Shown here piece after piece: positions 16,899 through 26,758 of a stretch of 64,000 nt of DNA; within the stretch, counting starts at the first letter, position 1; each line of letters starts with the position of its first letter. The stretch comes from JOPF136 sp963773835 (GTDB lineage: Bacteria > Acidobacteriota > Terriglobia > Acidiferrales > UBA7541): positions 992,001 through 1,056,000 of the forward strand of contig CAVZCQ010000001.1 of assembly GCA_963773835.1 (NCBI GenBank). The letters are read 5' to 3'. The notes under the pieces were generated by a model. That model made no database searches. It had not been told where the DNA came from and saw only the letters and a list, made by a program, of their open reading frames with translations. A program made the translations under genes and the position numbers.

Positions 16899-19800
16899 TA
16901 TGCCTCCTCGATGAGAGCCGGGCCGGACGGCTCGGGCTTGCGATAGACCAGCAGATAGGCCGCGGGCACGACAAAAATGGTGAGCACGACGGAGACGAGC
17001 AGGCCACCGATAATGGCGCGTCCCAGCGGTGCGTAGGCTTCGCTTCCGGTGCCCAGCTTCATGGCCATGGGGATCAGGCCGAAGACGGTGGCGAGCGAGG
17101 TCATCAGGATGGGCCGGAGGCGGATGCGGCAGGCATCCACGATGGCGTCGCGCACCGAGTGACCTTCCTCTTCGAGCCGGTGAGCGAACTCGACGATCAG
17201 GATGCTGTTGGAGACGACGATACCGACCATCATCACCACACCCATCAGGGACTGGACGTTGAGGGTGGTTCCGGTAGCCAGCAGGAACAGGATGACGCCG
17301 GTCAGGCCCGTGGGCACCGCCAGCAGGATGAGCGCCGGGTCCACGAAGGACCGGAATTGGGCCACGAGCACCAGATAGAGCAGCACCAGGGAGAGCAAGA
17401 GGCCGAAGCCGAAGCTGCGGAAGGATGCGCGCATCCCCTGGACCATGCCGCGCAGGTTCACGCGCACGCCTTCGTCCAGCTTCGTCCCGGCGATGATCCG
17501 GTCGATGGCGCTGGCCACGCGGCCGAGGTCCTCACCCGAGGGCGTCACGTAGACATCGATGATTCTCTGGATCTGGTAGTGGTCCACCTCGGTAGGGGCC
17601 TGGAACGCGGTAATCCGGCTGACGGCGTCGAGTTGCGCGGGATGCACCGCATCGGAGGAGCGAAGCGGGATGTTCTTCAGGTCTTCGAGGGAGTGGATGT
17701 TTTTTTCCGGATACTGCACGGTGAGCATGTACTCGTTTCCGGATTTGCGGTCCACCCAATAGCTGGGAGCAATCATGCCGTTGGAGGTGAGCGCGGTCAC
17801 CACGTTGTCAATCACTTCCCTCTGGCTGAGGCCGAGCTCGGCGGCGCGAACGCGGTCCACGTCCACGCGGAGCGAGGGGTAGTCGAGATCCTGGGGGATG
17901 AAGGCGCCGCTGACACCGGGCAGTTCCCGGACCTGATGGGCGAGGTTGGCTGCGACGCTGTAAGCCTTGTGGAGGTTCGAGCTGCTGACCTGCACGTCAA
18001 TGGGGGCGGGCAAGCCCTGATTGAGGACGGCATCCTGGAGGCCGCCGGAAGAGAAGAAGGTGGTGACCTGGGGCAGTTGTGCGGCCAGTTGCTTCCGGAG
18101 CCGGTCCATGTATTCGAAACTGCTGACCTTGTGTCCGTCGGTGAGCTGCACCTGGATGGTGGCGGTGTGGGGGCCCGCGTTGCTGGTATACATCGCGGAG
18201 AAATCGGGAGTAATTCCGATGTTGGAGGTGATGAGGCGCAAGTCACCCGGCGCGATGGTCCGGCGGACGATGTCTTCAGCCTGGGCCACAAGTTGATTCG
18301 TGATTTCGATGCGAGTGCCCGAAGGCGCTTTGAAGGCCATGACGATCTGGCCGGCGTCGGAACGGGGAAAGAAGGCCTCACCGAGCCAGGGTAGCAGGCA
18401 CAGGCTGACGAGGAAAATCCCCAAGGTAAAGGCGATCACCCGCCAGGGGCTCTCGATCTGCATTTTCACTTGCCGGTCGTAACGCTGGAGGGTGTTCTGG
18501 AAGACGCGGTGGAAGGTCTCATTGAACCGCTGGGCCCAGGACTTTTTTTCAGAGGCGCCCGCAGCGGCGCTTCTCTGGCCCTCCTCATGGCCCTCGGCGT
18601 GGAGTTCCGCGGGAGCCTTGATGAATTTCGCGCAGAAGAGGGGCACCACGGTCATGGCCACGAAATAGGAGGCGAAGAGGGCAAGAACCACGGCCAGGGC
18701 AAGAGCCGAGAAGAGGAAGCGGCTGACCCCGTAAAGGAAGGTGACGGGGAAGAAGACCACGGCACTGGTAATCGTGGCCGCCAAAACCGCCTTGGAGACT
18801 TCCTCGCCGCCCTTTTCCGCGGCGACTTCGGGAAGTTCCCCCAATTCCATGTGGCGGAAGATATTTTCGAGGACGATGACGGAGTTGTCGATCAAACGCG
18901 AAAAGACGATGGCCAGACCCGCGAGCACCATGGCGTTGATGGAAGCTCCCCCAAAATAGAGAAGGATGATGGCGGCGAGCGCCGAAAGGGGAATGGAGAG
19001 AAACACCGCGAGGGTGGCGCGCAGGCTGCCGAGAAAGAGCAGGACCATCAGTCCGGTGAGGAGCAGGCCGATGCCGCCCTCGTGGAGCAGGGTTTCAATG
19101 GCCTGCTTGACGAACTCCGACTGGTCGAAGACGACGCGGGCCTGAAGCTCCTTGGGCACGTCGACGAGTTTCTTGAGGATGGAGCGGATCTCATCGACCA
19201 CGGCGATGGTGTTCGTATCGCCGCCCTGCTTCATGACGGGCAGGTAGACGGATTTCTGGCCGTCCACGCGCACGATATTGGCCTGGATGGTGGAAGCGTC
19301 CCTGGCAACGCCCACGTCCTCGATCGTGACGGGGGAAGTGCCCACCGTCTTGACGGGAATTTGGTTGATGTCGGCCACGTCGGCGATCTGGCTGTTGGAG
19401 TAAATGTTGTAGTCGAAGGGGCCGATCTTGGCGTCGCCGGCGGGAAGAATCAGGTTGGCCATGTTGAGGGCGCGAACCACGTCCATCACGCTCAGCTCGT
19501 GCATCTGCAGCTTGTCGGGATCCACATAGACCATGATCTGGCGATATTTGCCGCCAAAGGGCTGGGGCACGGAAGCCCCGGGAGCCACGGCGAGCTGGTT
19601 GCGGACAACAAATTGGCCCAGATCGCGCAGGCGCGCCTCGTCCAGACCCTGGCCTTGCAGGGTGACCAGGCAGACCGGCAGGCTCGAGGCGTCGAATTTG
19701 AGCACCACCGGAGGCAGCGTTCCCGGCGGCAGGCGCCGCAGGTCGGCGAGGGCGAGGTTGGAGATCTCCGTCATGTCCGCGTCCGCATTCGTGCCGGGCT

Positions 19801-20080
19801 GAAAATACACTTTGATAATGCTGACGCCGGGAAGCGAACGCGACTCCATGTGATCGATTCCGGCGCCCAGAGTGAAGAAGCGCTCGAAAACGTTGGTGAT
19901 CTCCGCTTCGATTTCTTCGGGAGGCATGCCGCTATAGAAGGTGGCCACCACGACTTCGGGGATATTGATGGTGGGGAACAGGTCCACGGGCATGCGGAAG
20001 AGGCTGGTGATTCCGATGACGGCGATGATCAGGCAGATCACCACGATGAAGTGGGGATTGCGGATGGAAAAACGGGGCAT
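16898..20080 (-). CDS. RND efflux transporter, inner membrane subunit
   Basis: 1060 residues, the normal length for AcrB-type pumps. It has an N-terminal membrane helix (VVICLIIAVIGITSLF), two large periplasmic loops (about 35-330 and 570-860) and two six-helix bundles, with motif strings such as SRLIDNSVIVLENI and PTGLTGVILFLL. The sequence resembles the hydrophobe/MMPL-like acidobacterial RND pumps more than CusA metal pumps; the substrate is unknown. ATG at 20080 overlaps the HlyD stop by one base (TGATG). Confidence 0.88.
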   Translation of the reverse strand: MPRFSIRNPHFIVVICLIIAVIGITSLFRMPVDLFPTINIPEVVVATFYSGMPPEEIEAEITNVFERFFTLGAGIDHMESRSLPGVSIIKVYFQPGTNADADMTEISNLALADLRRLPPGTLPPVVLKFDASSLPVCLVTLQGQGLDEARLRDLGQFVVRNQLAVAPGASVPQPFGGKYRQIMVYVDPDKLQMHELSVMDVVRALNMANLILPAGDAKIGPFDYNIYSNSQIADVADINQIPVKTVGTSPVTIEDVGVARDASTIQANIVRVDGQKSVYLPVMKQGGDTNTIAVVDEIRSILKKLVDVPKELQARVVFDQSEFVKQAIETLLHEGGIGLLLTGLMVLLFLGSLRATLAVFLSIPLSALAAIILLYFGGASINAMVLAGLAIVFSRLIDNSVIVLENIFRHMELGELPEVAAEKGGEEVSKAVLAATITSAVVFFPVTFLYGVSRFLFSALALAVVLALFASYFVAMTVVPLFCAKFIKAPAELHAEGHEEGQRSAAAGASEKKSWAQRFNETFHRVFQNTLQRYDRQVKMQIESPWRVIAFTLGIFLVSLCLLPWLGEAFFPRSDAGQIVMAFKAPSGTRIEITNQLVAQAEDIVRRTIAPGDLRLITSNIGITPDFSAMYTSNAGPHTATIQVQLTDGHKVSSFEYMDRLRKQLAAQLPQVTTFFSSGGLQDAVLNQGLPAPIDVQVSSSNLHKAYSVAANLAHQVRELPGVSGAFIPQDLDYPSLRVDVDRVRAAELGLSQREVIDNVVTALTSNGMIAPSYWVDRKSGNEYMLTVQYPEKNIHSLEDLKNIPLRSSDAVHPAQLDAVSRITAFQAPTEVDHYQIQRIIDVYVTPSGEDLGRVASAIDRIIAGTKLDEGVRVNLRGMVQGMRASFRSFGFGLLLSLVLLYLVLVAQFRSFVDPALILLAVPTGLTGVILFLLATGTTLNVQSLMGVVMMVGIVVSNSILIVEFAHRLEEEGHSVRDAIVDACRIRLRPILMTSLATVFGLIPMAMKLGTGSEAYAPLGRAIIGGLLVSVVLTIFVVPAAYLLVYRKPEPSGPALIEEA

Positions 20081-21333
20081 CAACGGCCGCCTTCCGGCGC
20101 AGGCGGCTCGAACGGGGTGGTGCGAACTTTTTCCCCGGGGCGGAGCTGGCCGCGAGGCCCAACCACCACCCGTTCGCCCTCGCGGAGGCCGGAAAGAACT
20201 TCCACCTGCTGGGAGGTCACGAGGCCCGGCTTCAGGCTCCGCTGCTCGATCTGATCCTGGGAGTTCACCACCAGGGCGGAGGCGGAGTCGCCTTCGCGCA
20301 CGATGCCCTCCACGGGGATGATCAGCGCATCCTTCCTCTGCTCGAGTTGGAGAGAGACCGTAGCGTACATGCCGGGGACCAGCTCGAAGCGCGGATTGGG
20401 GACGTCGATCTCCGTGTCCATCGTTCGCGTCTCCATGGTGAGCAGGCCCGCGAAGCGGTTCACCGTGCCGGTGAATTCCCTATTCAGCTCAGGGACGCGA
20501 ATCGTGGCCGCAGATCCGAGGTGAATCTGGGAGACCGCGGACTCCGGAACCTGAATGGTCAAGCGGAGCAGGCCGTTCTGGGAGAGGCGCACCAGGGGGA
20601 TGGCCTGCTTTTCGGAGGAAGTTCCCGCGGCAAGCATGGCCCCGGTATCGGCGTAGCGCCGGGTAATCACCCCGTCGAAGGGAGCGCGGATTTCCGCGTA
20701 GGCAAACATGGAGCGAGTCCTCTGCAGGTTCGCCCGCGCCACGCTCAGCTCCTGCTGGGCCGCGGCATAAGCGGCTTTATTCGTTTCCACCTGGGCTTCG
20801 GCCTGGCGATCGCGGCCTTCGGCGTCGTCCATGTCCTGCTGGGCCACGAGCTCGGGCCGCTTTTGCGCCACGCCGGCGAGACGGGTATAGGCCAGATGCG
20901 CCGTATCGTAGGCGGCCTGGGCGCGTTTCTGGTCCGCCTTGGCGCGGGAGATTTCCTCTTCGTCGCGGGCGACCGTTGCCAGGGCCTGCGTCACTTCGTC
21001 CTGAAGCTCCGGGATTTCCAGGACGGCCAACAGGGCGCCGGTGCGCACGTGGTCGCCCACGTCCACGTAGATTTTCTTTATGTATCCGGCCACTTTTGCG
21101 TGCACGTCAATCTCCTGGAAGGGGCGGAACTCCGCGGGGAGATCGAGCGTCTTCGCCAGCGTGCCACGCGTCACCCGGGCCACCACCACGGTGGGTGTTT
21201 GCATGGCATCGGCGTCAGCCACGCGGCCTCCTCGGGAACACCCTGCGGCCATCCCCGCCGCGAGCCCCAGCAGGGCCACTCGGAAGTGGGAGTAAGTAAA
21301 GGGGCGGATTCGATGTGCTTTCCGAATGGTCAT
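20080..21333 (-). CDS. HlyD/AcrA-type periplasmic adaptor lipoprotein
   Basis: 417 residues. The N-terminal membrane signal ends in GMAAGC, a plausible lipobox, so it is probably lipid-anchored. It has a first half-lipoyl segment (VHAKVAGYIKKIYVDVGD), an alpha hairpin (about 110-210), a second lipoyl half (AEIRAPFDGVITRRYADTG) and beta-barrel/MP domains. It links the RND pump to TolC. The start overlaps the RraA-like gene by 4 bases. Confidence 0.87.
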   Translation of the reverse strand: MTIRKAHRIRPFTYSHFRVALLGLAAGMAAGCSRGGRVADADAMQTPTVVVARVTRGTLAKTLDLPAEFRPFQEIDVHAKVAGYIKKIYVDVGDHVRTGALLAVLEIPELQDEVTQALATVARDEEEISRAKADQKRAQAAYDTAHLAYTRLAGVAQKRPELVAQQDMDDAEGRDRQAEAQVETNKAAYAAAQQELSVARANLQRTRSMFAYAEIRAPFDGVITRRYADTGAMLAAGTSSEKQAIPLVRLSQNGLLRLTIQVPESAVSQIHLGSAATIRVPELNREFTGTVNRFAGLLTMETRTMDTEIDVPNPRFELVPGMYATVSLQLEQRKDALIIPVEGIVREGDSASALVVNSQDQIEQRSLKPGLVTSQQVEVLSGLREGERVVVGPRGQLRPGEKVRTTPFEPPAPEGGR

Positions 21334-22085
21334 TGCTCCTCTCGTCTCGACCTGGATTTCAAGATTTCGTGCTCCTGGACCTCCAGGGTTCCAAGCTCCC
21401 GGCGGCCGGTTTCCAGTTTTTCAATGGTGAAGGCTGGCGCGCGGCAGATTTCGATCAGACGCCGGCGCCGTTGCAAAATCCCCTGCGCGACCCTGGGCAC
21501 TTTGGCGGCGACCTCCAGCGGAACGGAGACCACGCCGTGGAGGTCGCCCAGGAGCAGTTCTCCCGGCTTGATCTTCAAATTGCCGACTTCCACCGGGTCG
21601 CCGAAGCTGGAAAGATGGGAGTAGGCGTGGGAGACGGAAATGTTGCCTGCAAACAACTGGAAGCCAATGGCGCGGGTTTCGGGCAAGTCGCGGACTGCGC
21701 CGTTGGTGATCAGAGCGCCACATCCCAGGGATTTGAGAATATTGGCGTGCACCTCGCCGACGAAAGCACCGAGCCCGGGAGGGTGGTCGAGATCTTCGAT
21801 GACCAACAGGCGTGGCGCGGGAACGGTGAGAATCTGCTTCCACCATTCGCTGCGCCAATAGTAGTACTTGCCGCCTTCGAGGGGTGGCGCGGCGCTGCGG
21901 ACGCGCGCCGTCACCGCATAGCCCACCACTGCCGGCAGTTCCGGGAAAATGCAACGCACGCTGGCGTCCATGAAACCGGCATTCGGCAGACGCACCTCCA
22001 GACTTTCGATCGCGCTTGTGGCCACGCAGGTGCTCAACCCGCGCAACTCTTCGAGCACCGCAGCAGGCACAGGCTCATGAACCAT
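21330..22085 (-). CDS. RraA/HMG-aldolase-like protein heading the efflux operon
   Basis: 251 residues. RraA-family strings are GALITNGAVRD (with the Arg-Asp pair that binds substrate and metal in the aldolase branch), GFQLFAGNISVSHAY and PGELLLGDLHGVVSVP. Enzymes of this fold cleave 4-hydroxy-4-methyl-2-oxoglutarate or decarboxylate oxaloacetate; RraA itself inhibits RNase E. The sequence alone does not decide between these. ATG at 22085 follows AGGAGGAAATTCC. Four-base overlap with the adaptor gene shows it belongs to the pump operon, which is unusual company for this family. Confidence 0.78.
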   Translation of the reverse strand: MVHEPVPAAVLEELRGLSTCVATSAIESLEVRLPNAGFMDASVRCIFPELPAVVGYAVTARVRSAAPPLEGGKYYYWRSEWWKQILTVPAPRLLVIEDLDHPPGLGAFVGEVHANILKSLGCGALITNGAVRDLPETRAIGFQLFAGNISVSHAYSHLSSFGDPVEVGNLKIKPGELLLGDLHGVVSVPLEVAAKVPRVAQGILQRRRRLIEICRAPAFTIEKLETGRRELGTLEVQEHEILKSRSRREEQ

Positions 22086-22323
22086 GGAATTTCCTCCTGG
22101 AGGCGCAACTCTCAATTCCGGCCGAGCCGAAACATCTCCCCTCTCTGCTCAAGGGCAAATCCTCGGAGACGAATAAGCTGCTCTCGCTTCCGGGCGGAAT
22201 GGAAACCGCACATTACCCGGTCCTCCTCCGGGGCATTCACCGGGGGAGGCAAGAGCACCCTTCTTGGTGCTGACTATCCCACGAATCGGCGAGCGCGGCG
22301 AGCGGCCGCCGAATGGGATTGCT

Positions 22324-22971
22324 TTACTGGCAATTCGGGTCCTGCATCAGTGCATCTTCGGAAGTGCAAAGCGGCATGGGCCGCGACTGCCGGTGACTCA
22401 CGATCCACAGACCCTCTTGGTTCACGATGTAAACCAGCTTCCGGGCGTCATCGGGAAGGAAGCTGGTGACGCCGGAAAAGGATTTCAGGGTTTTGGGATG
22501 TTGTGGGTCGGAGAGATCCAGAAACCGGATCGTTTCCGTCGGCAGAACGGCGGGCTGCGTGCCAGCATCGGGCTCCGCCTTGGATGGAGCCACTGCCGGA
22601 TGGTCTTCCGGCGCCACGGAGATGACGATCGCGGGATTATTGGGATCCACGTCGACGCGGCCGTGAGGGGGCTCCGACAGCATGGCCCTCTCGACCAATA
22701 CGGGCTTGTTGGGCCGGGTGACGTCGATCAGCGCGAACGCCTTTCGGGTGGGACGGTGGAGATAGAGATAGTCCCTGTCGTTGCGATGTTGCACGAACAT
22801 CTCATTCACGTGCATTCCCGGAAGCGCCAGGTGGGCCAGGACCTTCACGTGTTCCTGGACGGGTCCGGCGCTGGATTGCGCCGCCGTAGTGGCGGGCGCG
22901 GCCAGGGAAAGGGCGAGAAGAGAGATCACAATCACCAGACCGCCCCGGTATCCGCATGTCTCGGTTCTCAT
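22324..22971 (-). CDS. exported protein with LVIVD-like repeat segments
   Basis: 215 residues, signal peptide at about 1-31 (ALSLAAPATTAAQ). The rest has short repeat-like strands such as KAFALIDVTRPNKPVLVE and TIRFLDLSDPQHPKTLKS. These resemble the 'FDVSDPxxP' motif of LVIVD beta-propeller repeats, but only about two or three units are present, so it is short for a full propeller. ATG at 22971 follows AAGGAG with 6-base spacing. It could be a periplasmic or surface protein. No catalytic residues are evident. Confidence 0.6.
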   Translation of the reverse strand: MRTETCGYRGGLVIVISLLALSLAAPATTAAQSSAGPVQEHVKVLAHLALPGMHVNEMFVQHRNDRDYLYLHRPTRKAFALIDVTRPNKPVLVERAMLSEPPHGRVDVDPNNPAIVISVAPEDHPAVAPSKAEPDAGTQPAVLPTETIRFLDLSDPQHPKTLKSFSGVTSFLPDDARKLVYIVNQEGLWIVSHRQSRPMPLCTSEDALMQDPNCQ

Positions 22972-23277
22972 GAGCATCTCCTTTGGAGGGTTTCCCCTCA
23001 CTTGGAACAGCAGAGAAAATACGAACCATGAAATTAGTTTTGCAATTGACGCAGTCTGTTCACGGTTTGTTTTCTCTTGATCCTTCCGGCCCCATGGTTC
23101 GGTTCAGACGGGCGGGGCCGTTTTCACAAAACGGGAACCCTGCCCGTGCGGAAGGGTGAACAGCCGGTGAACTCTCTTTTGGCTCCGACCGGGCCGGCTT
23201 TCGAACGTCCCCTGATTCCCGTCAGAGAATCCGCGCGCCTGCGAAATTATGCCGGGCCGCGGCGAAACGGGAAGGGG

Positions 23278-23628
23278 CTAGACGAGCGCAGGAGGAGCGC
23301 GAAGCGCCTGAAAGGGGACAGGGGGATTGCCGGGAGATTCCAACTGAGCTGGAAGGAGCGCAAGGCCGCTCCAGTCCGGTTCCGGCAGGCGTGTAATCGT
23401 GGCGATGAGCGCCTGGGGTTCGTCGCCAGACACGTTTGGGAAAAGCACTCGGACGATCTTAATCGACGTTGAGAAGTGGGGTGAGGGCACCGCGTGCAAA
23501 TCGTAGCGCGAAGCTTTCGCCCAGGCTGCACCGAACAATACCGCGGCGGCCAGCGCGAGGCAGAGCAGCGGCAGCCGCGCTGGCCTGCAAGCCACAGAAG
23601 GGTTCCGTGGGAGCGGTGAACTTTGCAT
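23278..23628 (-). CDS. hypothetical exported protein
   Basis: 116 residues from the ATG at 23628 (an upstream in-frame ATG at 23700 is also possible). One hydrophobic segment (PLLCLALAAAVLFGAAW) could be a signal peptide or anchor. The remaining 70 residues are Pro/Ala-rich with no recognised domain. There is no good ribosome site. Support is the signal-like segment and codon composition only. Confidence 0.35.
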   Translation of the reverse strand: MQSSPLPRNPSVACRPARLPLLCLALAAAVLFGAAWAKASRYDLHAVPSPHFSTSIKIVRVLFPNVSGDEPQALIATITRLPEPDWSGLALLPAQLESPGNPPVPFQALRAPPALV

Positions 23629-23825
23629 TTCGGGATTCGACGGACGTTTCGGGCTTTCCCGGAACGGTAAGAAGTGCAGAGTGCCGCTCCGGGTTGCCAT
23701 CGGACAATCATGATAACGGTTGGGAGGAGGCGAAAGCAAGGAGAGCGGCCCGATTCGGTAAACGTGGCATGGTGATTCGCGATGTAGGAATGGGCTGGCG
23801 CTCGTTCATGCCAATTTCCTCGTGT

Positions 23826-23843
23826 TGTAACAGAGATGTAACA
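23826..23843 (+). promoter_or_regulatory. putative Pho box before pstS
   Basis: TGTAACA at 23826-23832 and again at 23837-23843, an exact repeat with 11-base period, 42 bases before the pstS ATG. Exact 7-mers in this phase are the classic sign of a PhoB site. A weak -10-like CAGAAT follows near 23852. Confidence 0.65.
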
Positions 23844-23884
23844 ATCTGCCGCCAGAATCCCGCCCGGAGGAGGGTTATAACGAC

Positions 23885-24904
23885 ATGAAGAGACTCATGA
23901 TGGTCGGAGCGCTCTGCCTAGGGGTAGCATTGGTGGCAGCGGCGCAGGCGGGAAACATCCTGCTGAATGGAGCTGGGGCTACGTTCCCCTATCCCATCTA
24001 CTCGAAATGGTTTGATGTGTACAAACAGAAGCATCCCAACATCCAGATCAACTACCAGTCCATTGGCTCGGGCGGGGGGATCCGGCAAGTGATCGCCGGC
24101 ACGGTGGACTTTGGCGCCACCGACGGGCCCATGAAGGACCAGCAGATGGCGGAGGTCAAAACCGGGGTGCTTCACTTCCCGACAGTGATGGGCAGTGATG
24201 TTCCCACCTACAACATCCCCGGGGTGAGCGCCGAGCTGAATTTCACGCAGGCGGCGCTGGCGGGCATCTACCTGGGCAAAATCACCAAATGGAATGATCC
24301 GGAAATCACCAAGCCCAATCCCGGTGTGAACCTTCCCGCGGATGACATCGTGGTGGTACACCGCTCCGACGGGAGCGGCACGACGTACATCTGGGTCGAT
24401 TTTCTCTGCAAGGTCAGCAAGGAGTGGGAGACCAAAGTTGGGCGCGATACCTCTGTCAACTGGCCGGTGGGTCTGGGCGGCAAGGGCAACGAAGGAGTGT
24501 CTGGTCTGGTCAAGCAGACGCCCGACTCCATCGGCTACGTTGAGTTGATATACGCTCTCCAGAACAAGCTGCCCTACGGGAAGGTGCAGAACAAGGAAGG
24601 CGTATTTGTCAAAGCCGACCTCGCCTCGGTGACCGCCGCGGCTGCCGGCGCGGCAAAGACCATGCCCGAGGACTTTCGCGTTTCCATCACCAACGCGCCG
24701 GGGAAAACGACATATCCCATCTCCAGCTTCACGTGGTTGCTGATTCCCACTACAATTCCAGACGCCACGAAACGGGACACGCTGAAAGACTTTCTCAAGT
24801 GGATGCTCACCGACGGCCAGGCGTATGCTGAGGGCCTCGGATACGCTCCCCTGCCCAAAGAAGTCGTGAAGCAGGAGGAGAAAGCCATCAGCAAGATCAA
24901 GTAA
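23885..24904 (+). CDS. pstS: phosphate ABC transporter substrate-binding protein PstS
   Basis: 339 residues with a signal peptide (1-22). The phosphate-binding blocks are GAGATFPYPIYSKW, SIGSGGGIRQVIAG, DFGATDGPM and HRSDGSGTTYIW (RxDGSGT). It binds phosphate in the periplasm and hands it to PstCA. It is the first gene of pstSCAB-phoU, preceded by a Pho-box-like repeat and a GGAGGAGGG ribosome site. Confidence 0.94.
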   Translation: MKRLMMVGALCLGVALVAAAQAGNILLNGAGATFPYPIYSKWFDVYKQKHPNIQINYQSIGSGGGIRQVIAGTVDFGATDGPMKDQQMAEVKTGVLHFPTVMGSDVPTYNIPGVSAELNFTQAALAGIYLGKITKWNDPEITKPNPGVNLPADDIVVVHRSDGSGTTYIWVDFLCKVSKEWETKVGRDTSVNWPVGLGGKGNEGVSGLVKQTPDSIGYVELIYALQNKLPYGKVQNKEGVFVKADLASVTAAAAGAAKTMPEDFRVSITNAPGKTTYPISSFTWLLIPTTIPDATKRDTLKDFLKWMLTDGQAYAEGLGYAPLPKEVVKQEEKAISKIK

Positions 24905-24913
24905 GCCGCGGAA

Positions 24914-25894
24914 TTGGCCACACTTTCCACTACGGGACCGGGCGCGGGGCCGAAGTCGGCCTCGCGCTCGTTTTTCGCCCGGTTGCTGCAAGGCGACCAG
25001 GTGGCGCACGCGATAACGTTCGTGTGCGCGGCGACGATCATGCTGATCACCATCATGCTGGTGATCGTGCTGTGGGACAATTCCGCGCTGCCGCGGGCCA
25101 AATTCGGCCTGTCGTTTTTTGTGGGAAGGGTCTGGGACCCGGTCGCCGAACAGTTTGGGGCGCTGCCCTTCGTTTATGGAACGTTGGTGACCACGGCGGT
25201 GTCCCTGGTCATCGGAGTCCCCCTGGGGTTAGGAGCGGCGATTTTTCTGGCTGAATTGGCGCCGCCCAAGATTTCGGACACGCTGACGTTTGTGATTGAG
25301 TTGCTTGCAGCAGTGCCCAGCGTGATTTACGGGCTGCTGGGAATCTTCATAGTTGTGCCGTTCGTGCGAACCACGATGGCTCCCGCGCTGAAGCACACGC
25401 TGGGCTTCTTGCCGCTGTTCCAGGGTCCTTGCTACGGAGTGAGTTTTCTGGCCGCAGGCCTGGTGCTGGCGATCATGATCGTGCCGTTCATCGTGAGCGT
25501 TTCGCGGGAAGTGCTGCTGGCTGTGCCCACGGACCAGCGGGAGGCGGCGCTGGCCCTGGGATCCACGCGGTGGGAGTCCACTTGGAAAGTGGTGGTGCCG
25601 TTCGCGCTGCCCGGGGTGCTCGGCTCCGTGTTCCTGGCCATGGCGCGCGCCCTCGGGGAAACCATGGCGGTGACCATGGTGGTGGGAAACGTCACGGAGA
25701 TCCACGCCTCGCTGCTGGCGCCGGGATATTCCATCGCCGCGGTGATCGCCAACGAATTTACGGAGGCCACCGGGGATATCTACCTGCAGGCGTTGATTGA
25801 GCTGGGGCTGGTGCTTTTCCTGGTGACCTTTATCCTCAACGGGCTAGCGCGGCTGTTGATCCTGTTCACGTCGCAGCGCGGGGGGACGTCATGA
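24914..25894 (+). CDS. pstC: phosphate ABC transporter permease PstC
   Basis: 326 residues, about six membrane helices (first at about 36-55). The EAA loop of ABC permeases reads REAALALGSTRWESTWKVV near residue 210. The start is a TTG at 24914, because the first in-frame ATG lies inside helix 1. It overlaps pstA by 4 bases and starts 9 bases after pstS. Confidence 0.92.
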   Translation: MATLSTTGPGAGPKSASRSFFARLLQGDQVAHAITFVCAATIMLITIMLVIVLWDNSALPRAKFGLSFFVGRVWDPVAEQFGALPFVYGTLVTTAVSLVIGVPLGLGAAIFLAELAPPKISDTLTFVIELLAAVPSVIYGLLGIFIVVPFVRTTMAPALKHTLGFLPLFQGPCYGVSFLAAGLVLAIMIVPFIVSVSREVLLAVPTDQREAALALGSTRWESTWKVVVPFALPGVLGSVFLAMARALGETMAVTMVVGNVTEIHASLLAPGYSIAAVIANEFTEATGDIYLQALIELGLVLFLVTFILNGLARLLILFTSQRGGTS

Positions 25895-26754
25895 GCGGCT
25901 GGGCGGGAACGCGGCACATGCGCGTCCGCAAGGGGATCAGCTATTTCTTTCTGAGTTCCACGGCCCTGTGCGCACTGGTTGTGGTGGGCGTGCTGTTCTT
26001 CATCCTCGGCTACCTGGTGTGGAATGGCGGCTCGGACCTCAACCTGAATTTCTTCACGCAACTGCCGAAACCGGTGGGCGAGACCGGCGGCGGAATGGCC
26101 AACGCGATTGTTGGCAGCATGAAGCTGCTGCTGCTCGCCTCGATGATCGGGATACCCCTGGGGGTGGTCGGCGGGGTTTATATGGCGGAGTTCTCCGGAA
26201 AGTTCAGCGCCTTCATCCTCCAATACACGGCGGACCTGCTCAACGGCGTCCCCTCGATCGTGATCGGCATTTTCGCTTACACCCTCATCGTCCTGCGAAT
26301 GAAGCATTTTTCCGCCTACGCCGGCGGCTTCGCCCTGGGCATCATGATGATTCCCGTCACCCTGCGCAGCACCGAGCAGTTCCTGCGCGACGTGCCCTTG
26401 TCAATGCGGGAAGCGTCCATGGCCCTGGGCGCCAGCAAATGGAAGACGATTGTGAGCATAGTGGTGCCCGCGGCCTACCGCGGCATCCTTACCGCCATCC
26501 TCCTCTCCCTCGCCCGCGTGGCCGGCGAGACGGCGCCCCTCCTGTTCACGGCCTTCAACAACCGCTTTTGGAGCCCGGGTTTCAATCAGCCCATTGCTTC
26601 GCTGCCGGTTGTCGTCTATACCTATGCGATTTCGCCGTATGATGATTGGCACCGTCAGGCTTGGGCCGCGGGGCTGGTGCTGCTCGGTATGGTTCTGCTG
26701 ACAAACATCATCGCGCGCGCTATCCTCTCGCGCGGAATCTCGGCCCCGAGGTGA
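25891..26754 (+). CDS. pstA: phosphate ABC transporter permease PstA
   Basis: 287 residues, about six membrane helices. PstA strings include LLASMIGIPLGVVGGVYMAE, DLLNGVPSIVIGIFAY and the EAA loop REASMALGASKWKTI. It pairs with PstC to form the phosphate channel. ATG overlaps the pstC stop (ATGA). Confidence 0.92.
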   Translation: MSGWAGTRHMRVRKGISYFFLSSTALCALVVVGVLFFILGYLVWNGGSDLNLNFFTQLPKPVGETGGGMANAIVGSMKLLLLASMIGIPLGVVGGVYMAEFSGKFSAFILQYTADLLNGVPSIVIGIFAYTLIVLRMKHFSAYAGGFALGIMMIPVTLRSTEQFLRDVPLSMREASMALGASKWKTIVSIVVPAAYRGILTAILLSLARVAGETAPLLFTAFNNRFWSPGFNQPIASLPVVVYTYAISPYDDWHRQAWAAGLVLLGMVLLTNIIARAILSRGISAPR

Positions 26755-26758
26755 TGCC

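Noticed and set aside
18470..20254. Long plus-strand frame opposite the RND pump, Gly/Asp/His-rich
   Set aside because: Typical antisense shadow of a membrane protein gene; no domain or signal.
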